The notes under the pieces were generated by a model. It made no database searches. It had not been told where the DNA came from and saw nothing but the letters and a program-made list of their open reading frames with translations. DNA of 64,000 bases from assembly GCF_007830595.1 (NCBI RefSeq), contig NZ_VLLD01000004.1. One strand, 5' to 3'. This document shows positions 57,458-64,000 of the stretch, in pieces (position 1 is the first letter of the stretch; the number at the start of each line of letters is the position of its first letter). Source of the DNA: Treponema_B putidum (lineage in GTDB: Bacteria; Spirochaetota; Spirochaetia; Treponematales; Treponemataceae). The position numbers and the translations under genes are program-made.

Positions 57458-59239
57458 ATGAGTAAAAGAGTTAGATTTATCATCGTTCTTCTTGTTATTG
57501 CCCTGTGCTTTGTTTTCTTATATCCTACTTTAAAATGGTATTTTTGGACGAATAAAGAAGATAAGGCTTTGGCTTTGGCATCCAGAGAAAAGATTAAAGA
57601 TTATTCCGAAAATATGGCTAGGGCTGATGTTGATAAGCTTATAGAAATGGCTGTTTCAAATTCAACCGAGCCTCTTTCTGAAAAATATGCCCCCATAATT
57701 AAAGAAGCAAAGGCCCGCCGAAAGGCCTTAGGTATGGAGCTTCCCTCTCAATGGACGGCCCAAGAGGTTGCTGCAAGCTTTAAACTTTCCTCAAAAGAAA
57801 AGTTCATTCCTATAGCACAGCCTATTTTAGAAACTGCATATAGGGATTCCATTTTAGGGATAAAAAAATACCAAACAAATGCCGTTAAGCTGGGGCTTGA
57901 CCTTTCGGGCGGCATGTTGGTCATTATTAAGGCCGACTTGGATGCTGCAATTTCTGCAGATGGAGCAAGCAGTGAAACGATAGCAGACTCAAAGAAAGCT
58001 GCCATGAATTTAGCTATGGATACGCTCAGAAGCCGAATAGACAAGTTCGGTCTTACAGATCCGGTTATCCGCCGTCAGGGAGATGACAGAATCTACATTG
58101 AAATGCCGGGAGCTGCAGATGCAGATAAGATAAACTCCATTATAATGGGGCGAGGTATCTTAGCATTTCATTTGGTAGATGATGAAGCTACTCAGGCCTT
58201 TAGAGAATATTACCGCAACAATCCGGGAAAGACCTTTGATGCCGAATACAATCTTTTAAACCCCGAAATTATCCCTGAAGACTGTATGGTACTGGGTGTA
58301 TATCACAAAGATGCCTACGGTATAGATGAAAGAGATGATAGGGAACCCTTCCTTGTCGTAAAAAAACAGGCAGGCCTCGAAGGAAAACACTTGGTAAGCG
58401 TAGACACTGTCGCAGACCAAATGTCCAATAATCCTCTTGTTACTTTTTCTCTTGATGCAGAAGGAGCTAAAATATTCTCAGAGTTAACCGCAAACAATGT
58501 CGGAAAAAGACTTGCCATAGTTTCGGACAATAAAATAAAATCCGCTCCTAACCTCAAAGAACCTATTACGGGAGGGGCAGGAAGCATAAGCGGAATGTCT
58601 GCAACAGAGGCAGAAAACCTTAAAACAGTTTTAAGAACCGCATGGTTAAATGTTCCGCTTCAACTTGAAACACAACAGGTTGTAGGAGCCAGCTTAGGAG
58701 ACGAAAAAATTAACGAAGGTATTAAGGCCTTACAATGGGGCTTAATTGCCGTTTTAGTTTTTATGCTTGTATTTTATAAAGAAGCCGGAATAAATGCTTG
58801 TATTGCTCAAATTTTAAACCTTTATATAATGTTCAGCGTCCTTTCAGCCTTCAATCTAACTCTTACATTGCCCAGTATTGCCGGTATGATTTTAACTATC
58901 GGTATGGCTGTAGATGCTAACGTTGTAGTTTTTGAAAGAATAAAAGAAGAACTGAAATTAGGTAAGACAAGGGAAGCCGCTGTCAATGCAGGCTTTGAAC
59001 ACGCTTTTTCTGCTATTATGGACTCAAATATAACTACTTTTATAGCAGCCTTCTTCCTATCCATCCTTGGAACAGGCCCGATTAAAGGTTTTGCATACAG
59101 TTTAGCCATAGGTGTTGTGTCCTCCGTCTTTACCGCTTTGTTTGTTTCACGCTTAATATTCGATTTCGGAACTCAAACTTTAAAATTCAATAAGATTCAT
59201 ATCAGCTGGAGGAAGTTAAAAAATGAAAAAAGTAATTAG
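57458..59239 (+). CDS. secD: Protein translocase subunit SecD
   Basis: A 593-residue SecD. One N-terminal helix (RFIIVLLVIALCFVFLYPTL) is followed by a large periplasmic region with KLGLDLSGGMLVIIKADLDAAI and the P1 head. Five C-terminal helices of the RND fold come after, with PSIAGMILTIGMAVDANVVVFERIKEELKLGKT near residue 480, which includes the proton-path aspartate. SecDF uses the proton or sodium gradient to pull substrate through Sec. A lysine- and glutamate-rich periplasmic stretch (30-130) is longer than in E. coli. It overlaps secF by 17 bases. Confidence 0.96.
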   Translation: MSKRVRFIIVLLVIALCFVFLYPTLKWYFWTNKEDKALALASREKIKDYSENMARADVDKLIEMAVSNSTEPLSEKYAPIIKEAKARRKALGMELPSQWTAQEVAASFKLSSKEKFIPIAQPILETAYRDSILGIKKYQTNAVKLGLDLSGGMLVIIKADLDAAISADGASSETIADSKKAAMNLAMDTLRSRIDKFGLTDPVIRRQGDDRIYIEMPGAADADKINSIIMGRGILAFHLVDDEATQAFREYYRNNPGKTFDAEYNLLNPEIIPEDCMVLGVYHKDAYGIDERDDREPFLVVKKQAGLEGKHLVSVDTVADQMSNNPLVTFSLDAEGAKIFSELTANNVGKRLAIVSDNKIKSAPNLKEPITGGAGSISGMSATEAENLKTVLRTAWLNVPLQLETQQVVGASLGDEKINEGIKALQWGLIAVLVFMLVFYKEAGINACIAQILNLYIMFSVLSAFNLTLTLPSIAGMILTIGMAVDANVVVFERIKEELKLGKTREAAVNAGFEHAFSAIMDSNITTFIAAFFLSILGTGPIKGFAYSLAIGVVSSVFTALFVSRLIFDFGTQTLKFNKIHISWRKLKNEKSN

Positions 59240-60464
59240 TTTTTCGAAATTTTTTGTTCCGTGTTTTATTTTCAGCATAGGACTCATGATTTTTGGAATA
59301 ATAGGCTACTTTACCAAAGGAATAAATTTCGGCATTGACTTTCAGGCAGGTTTTATAGAAAAGGTAAAAATAGCACCTACGGCGGTAGAACTTTCTTATG
59401 AGGGGCCTTTGACGGTTTCTTTTTCGCAAAGTATATCGGATATTTCGATTACTACCACTTCTTTAGATGGTGAAAACAAATCCTATGTTTTTAAATTTGC
59501 CGATAATCCATCTCTTAAAGACTTTGCCGACGGCCTTGCTTCCGTTGAAGGCTTAAAGATAAAAATTACCGCTTCGGGAAATGTACTTCTTAAAGACTTA
59601 TTTTCCGATTCGGAGTCTTCTTCCCGTCTTTCAGCTGATGTGCTTAGACTTCATCATTTGGAAAAAGGGCTTAAACCGATAAGTACCGATGAGATCCGTC
59701 ATGCTCTTTCTTCAATACCGTCAGTTTCGGTTCAGCAATTGGGAGTTCCGGAAGACAGGTATTTTCAGATAAGGCTTGCCGATGACGGAAAGTATGAAAA
59801 TGCAAACCAAGAATTGAGGTCGATTATAAATTCCGCCTTAATTGCAGCCTACGGCCCCGAAAATATTGCAGTCATAGGTACGGACTTTGTAGGTTCCCGC
59901 TTTTCTTCTTCATTGGCACAACAGGCAATATTGCTGGTAGGCGGAGCTTTGGTTTTAATCTTTGTTTATGCAATGTTCCGTTTTCAGTGGAATTTTTCAC
60001 TGGCTGCAATTATTGCGCTGCTTCACGATACGCTAGTAATGGTTATGTTTATATCGTGGACGCAGATGGAGTTTAATTCTACAACGATAGCAGCCATTCT
60101 TACGATTATAGGTTATTCTATAAACGATACAATCGTTATTTTTGACCGTATCCGCGAAAAGATAAATCTCGAGCCTAAGCTGGAATGCAATGCGGTTTTA
60201 GATAAAGCTTTAACCGAAGTGCTTACTCGAACAATTATTACGACCCTTACAACTATGGTTGCGGTTGTGGCTCTTTATTTGTTTACTACCGATTCAATGA
60301 AAGATTTTGCTTTGGCCTTAATTGTAGGTCTTATAAGCGGTACCTATTCGTCAATTTATATTGCGTCTTATTTTATCGCTCTTACTTCCAAGGGTAAAAA
60401 GGCCGGAGAGATGATTACCAGAGGTAAAAAAGCTCCCGGTGAACTTTCAGGAGCGGTTATATAA
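59223..60464 (+). CDS. secF: Protein translocase subunit SecF
   Basis: A 413-residue SecF. Helix 1 (FFVPCFIFSIGLMIFGIIGYF) is followed by FGIDFQAGFIEKV and a large first periplasmic domain that is longer than in E. coli SecF (about 320 residues total there). VIGTDFVGSRFSSSLAQQAILLVG leads to the five C-terminal helices with TTIAAILTIIGYSINDTIVIFDRIREK. It overlaps the secD end by 17 bases and is followed by a terminator. Confidence 0.96.
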   Translation: MKKVISFSKFFVPCFIFSIGLMIFGIIGYFTKGINFGIDFQAGFIEKVKIAPTAVELSYEGPLTVSFSQSISDISITTTSLDGENKSYVFKFADNPSLKDFADGLASVEGLKIKITASGNVLLKDLFSDSESSSRLSADVLRLHHLEKGLKPISTDEIRHALSSIPSVSVQQLGVPEDRYFQIRLADDGKYENANQELRSIINSALIAAYGPENIAVIGTDFVGSRFSSSLAQQAILLVGGALVLIFVYAMFRFQWNFSLAAIIALLHDTLVMVMFISWTQMEFNSTTIAAILTIIGYSINDTIVIFDRIREKINLEPKLECNAVLDKALTEVLTRTIITTLTTMVAVVALYLFTTDSMKDFALALIVGLISGTYSSIYIASYFIALTSKGKKAGEMITRGKKAPGELSGAVI

Positions 60465-60506
60465 CGAGATAGAATAAATCTCAGTGGAAAAATTTATTTT
60501 AAGCCA

Positions 60507-60540
60507 AGCGGCCGGTTTGAAAAAATCGGCCGCTTTTTTT
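60507..60540 (+). terminator. Terminator between secF and the cysteine desulfurase-like gene
   Basis: AGCGGCCG and CGGCCGCT form an 8-bp GC-rich stem, with a T-run on the plus strand and AA-rich flank on the other. It closes the yajC-secDF operon and touches the stop of the convergent gene. Confidence 0.85.
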
Positions 60541-61690
60541 ATGAGTGTTTAGCTATTTGTTTTAAGGCCTCGGCAGCTTGCTTGACTTCTTCAAAGGTAT
60601 TGAAAGAAGAAAAACTAAACCTGACTATGCCCTGTTCTTCGGTTCCGAGAGCCTTGTGTACCAAGGGAGCACAGTGAGCTCCCGGCCGGCTTGCGATGCC
60701 GAACTCTTCATCGAGGAGGCGGCTTATTTCTCCAGAGGGAATATCTCCTATGTTTATACCTATTACAGCCCCTGTTTTTTCGCTCCAAGGATTTCCGTAT
60801 ATTTTAATATTGGGAACAGTCTTTATTTCTTCAATAAAGCTTAATTTTAAATCGGCTAATTTTTTTTGAATGGAATTAACGCCCATTTTTAAAACGTAAG
60901 AGGCTCCGGCATTTAAGCCCATAAAGGAGGGAACATTCATGGTGCCTGCTTCAAAGATATCGGGCATCTCGGAAGGGTGAGTTTTATCGAAAGAATGAAC
61001 CCCGCTTCCTCCCGAAAATACGGGAGAAAAATCGAATGTCCCGTTTACAATGATGCCGCCCGTACCTTGAGGCCCATAAAGCCCCTTGTGCCCCGTAAAA
61101 CAAAAAATACTTTGATCGTATTTTGAAGCATCGATAGGAATTGTGCCAGCACTTTGTGAAGCGTCTACAATTAAGATTAGGCCGTGTTTTTTGCATATAG
61201 AATAAACATAATCTAAATCACAGATTGAACCTATTACGTTTGAGCAGTGGTTTACGATAATGGCCTTAGTGTTTGATTTGATTTCTTTTTCTATTAGCCC
61301 ATAACACAAAAAACCGTCTTGAATAGGAATAATGGAAAGTTCCGCTCCCTCTTTTTCGAGCTGATAGAGAGGGCGCAAAACAGAATTATGTTCAAAAGCG
61401 GTGGTTATGATGTGAGTGTCTTTTTCTTTACCTAAAAAAAGGCTTTTTATGACAAGGTTTAATGCAGCGGTTGCATTTTGACAAAGAGCAACATTTAAGG
61501 GATTTTTTATATTAAAAAGCTTTGCCAAAGTTTGCCTTGTCTTAAAAAGCTCCGTGAGGGCCGCATGTGCCGTACTATGTGCTCCTCTTCCCGGATTCCC
61601 GAATTGATGTGAAGCAATTCCCTTAAACACCTCTTCAGCTACACTTTCAGGTTTTTGGAGGGTGGTTGCGCTATTGTCAAGATAAATCAT
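60539..61690 (-). CDS. Cysteine desulfurase family aminotransferase V
   Basis: A 383-residue PLP enzyme of the class V aminotransferase type. It begins MIYLDNSATTLQKPESV, has TTAFEHNSVLRPL, the VDASQSAGTIPID strand and the Schiff-base lysine in FTGHKGLYGPQGTGG. The catalytic cysteine loop is SRPGAHCAPLVHK. The subgroup often neighbours selenium-metabolism genes, as here (DUF3343, yedF). It may supply sulfur or selenium from cysteine or selenocysteine; the exact role is inferred. ATG 61690 is preferred on homology; two TTG codons (61702, 61699) lie closer to a GAGG site. It overlaps the DUF3343 gene. Confidence 0.88.
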   Translation of the reverse strand: MIYLDNSATTLQKPESVAEEVFKGIASHQFGNPGRGAHSTAHAALTELFKTRQTLAKLFNIKNPLNVALCQNATAALNLVIKSLFLGKEKDTHIITTAFEHNSVLRPLYQLEKEGAELSIIPIQDGFLCYGLIEKEIKSNTKAIIVNHCSNVIGSICDLDYVYSICKKHGLILIVDASQSAGTIPIDASKYDQSIFCFTGHKGLYGPQGTGGIIVNGTFDFSPVFSGGSGVHSFDKTHPSEMPDIFEAGTMNVPSFMGLNAGASYVLKMGVNSIQKKLADLKLSFIEEIKTVPNIKIYGNPWSEKTGAVIGINIGDIPSGEISRLLDEEFGIASRPGAHCAPLVHKALGTEEQGIVRFSFSSFNTFEEVKQAAEALKQIAKHS

Positions 61691-62000
61691 ATTTTTCAAC
61701 AAACCTCTTATTGTTTTCTATTTTTAAAAGATAAGTTCCTGTATAAGGGATTTCGGCCTCTTTTAAAAGACTTGAAGCCTTTGTTATGCCTTCTTCATTT
61801 ACCCGTAACACAAGCCCGCAGCCCGCAGATATTTCAGGCGGAAGAGGAATAAGCCTCGCCTCAGTCAGATTCTCTTCCGAAGTTTCCAATGCTTCAGCAT
61901 CGGAAACTTCAGCTGAAGCTGTAACTGCGTCAGCAGTTATAGCTTCAGCAGCTATCGCATGATGCGAGGACGAAAAAGAAAAAAGTCCGTAGGTTTTCAA
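61677..62000 (-). CDS. DUF3343 protein (putative Se/S carrier-like) with palindromic insert
   Basis: A 107-residue DUF3343 protein. The family start (YGLFSFSSSHHAIAAEA) and the ARLIPLPPEISAGCGLVLRV block with Cys61 are clear. Between them lie about 23 extra residues rich in Ala, Ser, Glu and Asp (residues 18-41) that the family lacks. At the DNA level this stretch is two perfect hairpins (61879-61910 and 61912-61949). DUF3343 genes are usually found with yedF and a cysteine desulfurase, and are proposed to carry sulfur or selenium. It lies 42 bases after yedF. Confidence 0.8.
   Translation of the reverse strand: MKTYGLFSFSSSHHAIAAEAITADAVTASAEVSDAEALETSEENLTEARLIPLPPEISAGCGLVLRVNEEGITKASSLLKEAEIPYTGTYLLKIENNKRFVEKYDLS
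61879..61949. repeat. In-frame double-hairpin insertion inside DUF3343
   Basis: Hairpin A: GAAGTTTCC with GGAAACTTC plus an inner ATGCT/AGCAT (61879-61910). Hairpin B: GCTGAAGCTGTAACTGC pairs with GCAGTTATAGCTTCAGC over a GTCA loop (61912-61949), 17 bp with one G-U-type mismatch. The insertion keeps the reading frame, in the manner of Rickettsia palindromic elements. Confidence 0.7.
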
Positions 62001-62042
62001 ATCTTTAGTCCGATATCTTTTGCCCAGCTCTACCTTGGGAAG

Positions 62043-62633
62043 CTATGGGCGTACTACAAAATGGGTACGCATAATTTCGGTAATGCGGTACATATTTGTA
62101 GGAGAACCGACTTGAAGCTTTTCTTTAAGCCCGTAAAAGTCCAAACAAAGCCCGCAAGACAGTACCTCGCATCCTTGAGAGGCAAGAGCCTTTAGGTCAT
62201 TTACGGTTTTTTCGTTTTGGGTTGTAAGTTTTACACCGGAATTATAACAGATAACAAACTTGGGAAGCACATCCTGTTCCGTAAGAGCATAGATAAAACC
62301 TTCTAAAAGTTTTTTACCGAAGCCTTCATCCCCCGCACCCATCTGATCCGAATTTATCACAACTGCATATTCTCCGTTCGAAATTTGAGGAACAGCGGCA
62401 GGGTTTAAATTTACTCCGGCTTCTGCCTTTAAAAGAACCGTAAATTCCTTTTCCGAAACTTTTTTTACTTCGGAACCTATGCCGAGCTGACTAGCCATCT
62501 TTGAAAGGTTTTGAGTTGCAGCCTCGTTATCGACCCTAACCAAGATATTCGTACCTGTGTTTTCCCTAACAGCCTTTTTCGCCATAATAACGGGAATAGG
62601 ACAAGCCTGTCCCATTGCATTTACTTCTATCAT
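62043..62633 (-). CDS. yedF: Selenium metabolism protein YedF
   Basis: A 196-residue two-domain protein. Residues 1-70 are a TusA/SirA-like domain with the CPxP motif (AMGQACPIPVIMAKKAV). The rest is a DsrE-like domain (YAVVINSDQMGAGDEGFGKKLLEGF; GVKLTTQNEKTVNDLKALASQGCEVLSCGLCLDFYGL) with a Cys pair. YedF-type proteins occur almost only in selenium-using organisms and probably pass selenium. A promoter (TTGACT at 62694-62689 and TAATAT at 62670-62665, minus strand) and AGGAG precede ATG 62633. It heads the yedF-DUF3343-desulfurase group. Confidence 0.9.
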   Translation of the reverse strand: MIEVNAMGQACPIPVIMAKKAVRENTGTNILVRVDNEAATQNLSKMASQLGIGSEVKKVSEKEFTVLLKAEAGVNLNPAAVPQISNGEYAVVINSDQMGAGDEGFGKKLLEGFIYALTEQDVLPKFVICYNSGVKLTTQNEKTVNDLKALASQGCEVLSCGLCLDFYGLKEKLQVGSPTNMYRITEIMRTHFVVRP

Positions 62634-62664
62634 AAAATACTCCTGATATATTAAATTTTTAGAT

Positions 62665-62694
62665 ATATTATCATAAATACTTATAATTAGTCAA
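62665..62694 (-). promoter_or_regulatory. yedF promoter
   Basis: Minus strand TTGACT (62694-62689), 18 bases, TAATAT (62670-62665), about 30 bases before the yedF ATG. Confidence 0.5.
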
Positions 62695-62745
62695 TGACGT
62701 AATCGGCGTGTTTAAACCGCTCATCAATAGTTTAAAATTTGTCTT

Positions 62746-64000
62746 TCAAATTACAATGGTATTGCCCATTCCTTCTTTCTTAAAAATCCCCAAGGTTTCG
62801 ATGTGGTGGGTTTGAGGATAAAAATCGAATAGAAAATGTTTTTCCAGCTTGTAGCCAGATAAAAGAAGGCTTGCCGTGTCGCGGGCGAAGGTTACGGGAT
62901 CGCAGGAGATGTAAAAGATTTGACGTATGCCGCTTGAACAAAGCCAAGATAGGACTTCTTTATCTATACCGCTCCTAGGAGGATCTACAAATACCGTATC
63001 GAAATTCAGTTTTGATTCTCTTGTTTTCGGCCAATTTTTTCCGTCTAAGCCGTGATAAAAAATTTTAGGCGGATAGCTCGCATTTTTTTCTTTGAAAATT
63101 CCGGCTGATGAGCTATTCCTATTTATCAAAAAATTTTCCTTAGCATAAGCGAGGGCATGTTTATTATGTTCTACAAGGTGAATTTCTTTTGCCTGGTCAT
63201 AGGCAAAGAGAGAAAAGGTTCCTACCCCGGAATAAAGATCCAAAACTCGCTCTGAAATTTCTGCGTACTCAAAAATAGTGTTTATCAGTTTTTCGGTCAT
63301 GTCCAAATTAGATTGAAAAAAGCCCAAGGGATTAAATTTAATTCTTTTTCCTGCAAGCCTTACCTCGCAGTCTTTTGCATTATCTTGGGTAAAAATTTTT
63401 TCTCCGTCCGAAAAAATGTGGATTCTCGAATTCGTAGCATATGCTTTTAAATTCGATTTTAGAAGATTTTTTATTGCCTGTACTGCGACAGGGCATTCCT
63501 TTATCTTTACCGAACCGGAACTTTTATTTTCTTTTAAAGAAAGAGAACCGTCCTTGTCAATGTAAAACTGAAAGCGTGCCCTATAAGCCCAATCCTGCCC
63601 GCTCACAAAAACAGTTTTTTCAAAAAAGCTCTTTTCAAAAAAGGGCTTTTCAAGAGCCGGTTTATCAAAAGCAGCTTTTTCCTTATGTAAACCCAAAGCT
63701 CTATCAAGGGCTTCAATGGCCATAGATTTGCGTAAAAAATGCTGATATTTGTCATCGGCTATTTGGAGGTTACATCCACCGCAGGCATAAAAGTGAGGAC
63801 ACTTAGGTGTTACCCTGTGAGGAGAGGGTTCTAAAATTTTTTCGATTTTTCCTTCGGTATAATTTTTATGTTCTTTTATGATGGAAATTTCCAAAACTTC
63901 ATCTGGAAGAGAATAGGGAATAAAAACGGCCTTACCTTCTTTTAAGGAAGCTATGCAGGAAGCACCGAAAACCATTTTTTGCGTTTTTACAATTTCTTTT
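62746..64000 (-). CDS. RNA m5U methyltransferase (RlmD/RlmCD/TrmA family), 5' end outside window
   Basis: At least 409 residues. The frame is open to the window edge (EIVKTQKMVFGASCIAS...), so the ATG at 63975 may not be the start. A TRAM domain begins the protein, followed by the [4Fe-4S] cysteines CPHFYACGGC near residue 60. The SAM-binding DLYSGVGTFSLFA, FVDPPRSGID and the catalytic-cysteine motif YISCDPVTFARD are clear. The enzyme methylates C5 of a uridine in 23S rRNA or tRNA. An unusual insert of FEK-type repeats (about residues 98-121 from 63975) follows the Fe-S region. Confidence 0.9.
   Translation of the reverse strand, partial: KEIVKTQKMVFGASCIASLKEGKAVFIPYSLPDEVLEISIIKEHKNYTEGKIEKILEPSPHRVTPKCPHFYACGGCNLQIADDKYQHFLRKSMAIEALDRALGLHKEKAAFDKPALEKPFFEKSFFEKTVFVSGQDWAYRARFQFYIDKDGSLSLKENKSSGSVKIKECPVAVQAIKNLLKSNLKAYATNSRIHIFSDGEKIFTQDNAKDCEVRLAGKRIKFNPLGFFQSNLDMTEKLINTIFEYAEISERVLDLYSGVGTFSLFAYDQAKEIHLVEHNKHALAYAKENFLINRNSSSAGIFKEKNASYPPKIFYHGLDGKNWPKTRESKLNFDTVFVDPPRSGIDKEVLSWLCSSGIRQIFYISCDPVTFARDTASLLLSGYKLEKHFLFDFYPQTHHIETLGIFKKEGMGNTIVI

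Noticed and set aside
1..64000. tRNA, rRNA, tmRNA genes and phage integrase or classical IS elements
   Set aside because: All intergenic regions were read on both strands; no cloverleaf with a T-loop GTTCRANYC box, no rRNA segment and no intact classical transposase or integrase was recognised.

Overview
The window looks like a chromosomal segment of an oral-type spirochaete, most probably Treponema denticola or a close relative. This is an inference from gene content, because no database search was possible. It rests on moderately AT-rich DNA, selenocysteine machinery (selA, a HesB-like selenoprotein with an in-frame TGA, yedF), several copies of an Rpn-type PD-(D/E)XK nuclease family, a BspA-like leucine-rich-repeat lipoprotein, a large MCP, an approximately 675-residue urocanate hydratase and a PurE without PurK nearby.

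Layout. 1-0.5 kb: tail of an Rpn nuclease. 0.6-5.4 kb: minus-strand housekeeping genes (cutC, a U32 peptidase-family protein, an esterase-fold protein lacking its nucleophile, an MsbA-type ABC exporter). 5.4-12.9 kb: accessory, repeat-rich region with two full Rpn genes, an orphan short Rpn C-terminal gene, several palindromic arrays, an HU-like/DUF4469 protein, an LRR lipoprotein and two membrane proteins. 12.9-25.3 kb: MCP, rdgB, a sigma-like protein, a DUF2225 protein, truA, a PrsW-like protease, a sirtuin, a candidate small RNA, a GHKL-HDOD fusion, and a lytic transglycosylase with a LysM protein. 25.4-26.5 kb: a frameshifted Rpn gene whose start carries an inserted palindromic element. 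26.5-31.9 kb: an epmA-like gene, a MacB/adaptor/TolC-type efflux set and a flavin reductase-like gene. 32-37.7 kb: selA, a DUF1703-type ATPase-nuclease, uvrC and a histidine phosphatase. 37.7-40.1 kb: decayed or foreign DNA with a truncated ABC transporter and a radical SAM/SPASM protein. 40.2-47.4 kb: hutU, a lipoprotein, the HesB-like selenoprotein and an ABC-2 exporter. 47.4-60.5 kb: pdxK-like, an S41-like lipoprotein, mnmA, mtnK, an outer-membrane barrel, purE-purC, an SDR, ssb and yajC-secD-secF. 60.5-64 kb: a cysteine desulfurase-family gene, DUF3343, yedF and an RNA m5U methyltransferase cut by the window end.

Two things stand out. First, every Rpn copy has a Shine-Dalgarno plus in-frame ATG at the same internal position (codon 222 in the three copies where it can be counted). 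One copy is reduced to exactly that short product, and in another the nuclease is frameshifted but the short ORF is intact. This fits the nuclease / intragenic inhibitor arrangement known for Rpn proteins. Second, a family of multi-hairpin palindromic elements sits exactly at start codons of unrelated genes (sirtuin, ABC ATPase, Rpn). Each element follows one ribosome-binding site plus NTG and precedes a second ribosome-binding site plus ATG. A related two-hairpin insertion lies in frame inside DUF3343. Other notable items are several probable leaderless mRNAs, a poly-T frameshift in the signal peptide of the TolC-like protein, an apparent ATA start for the transglycosylase lipoprotein, and a six-unit 23-bp hairpin array with a compensatory base change.
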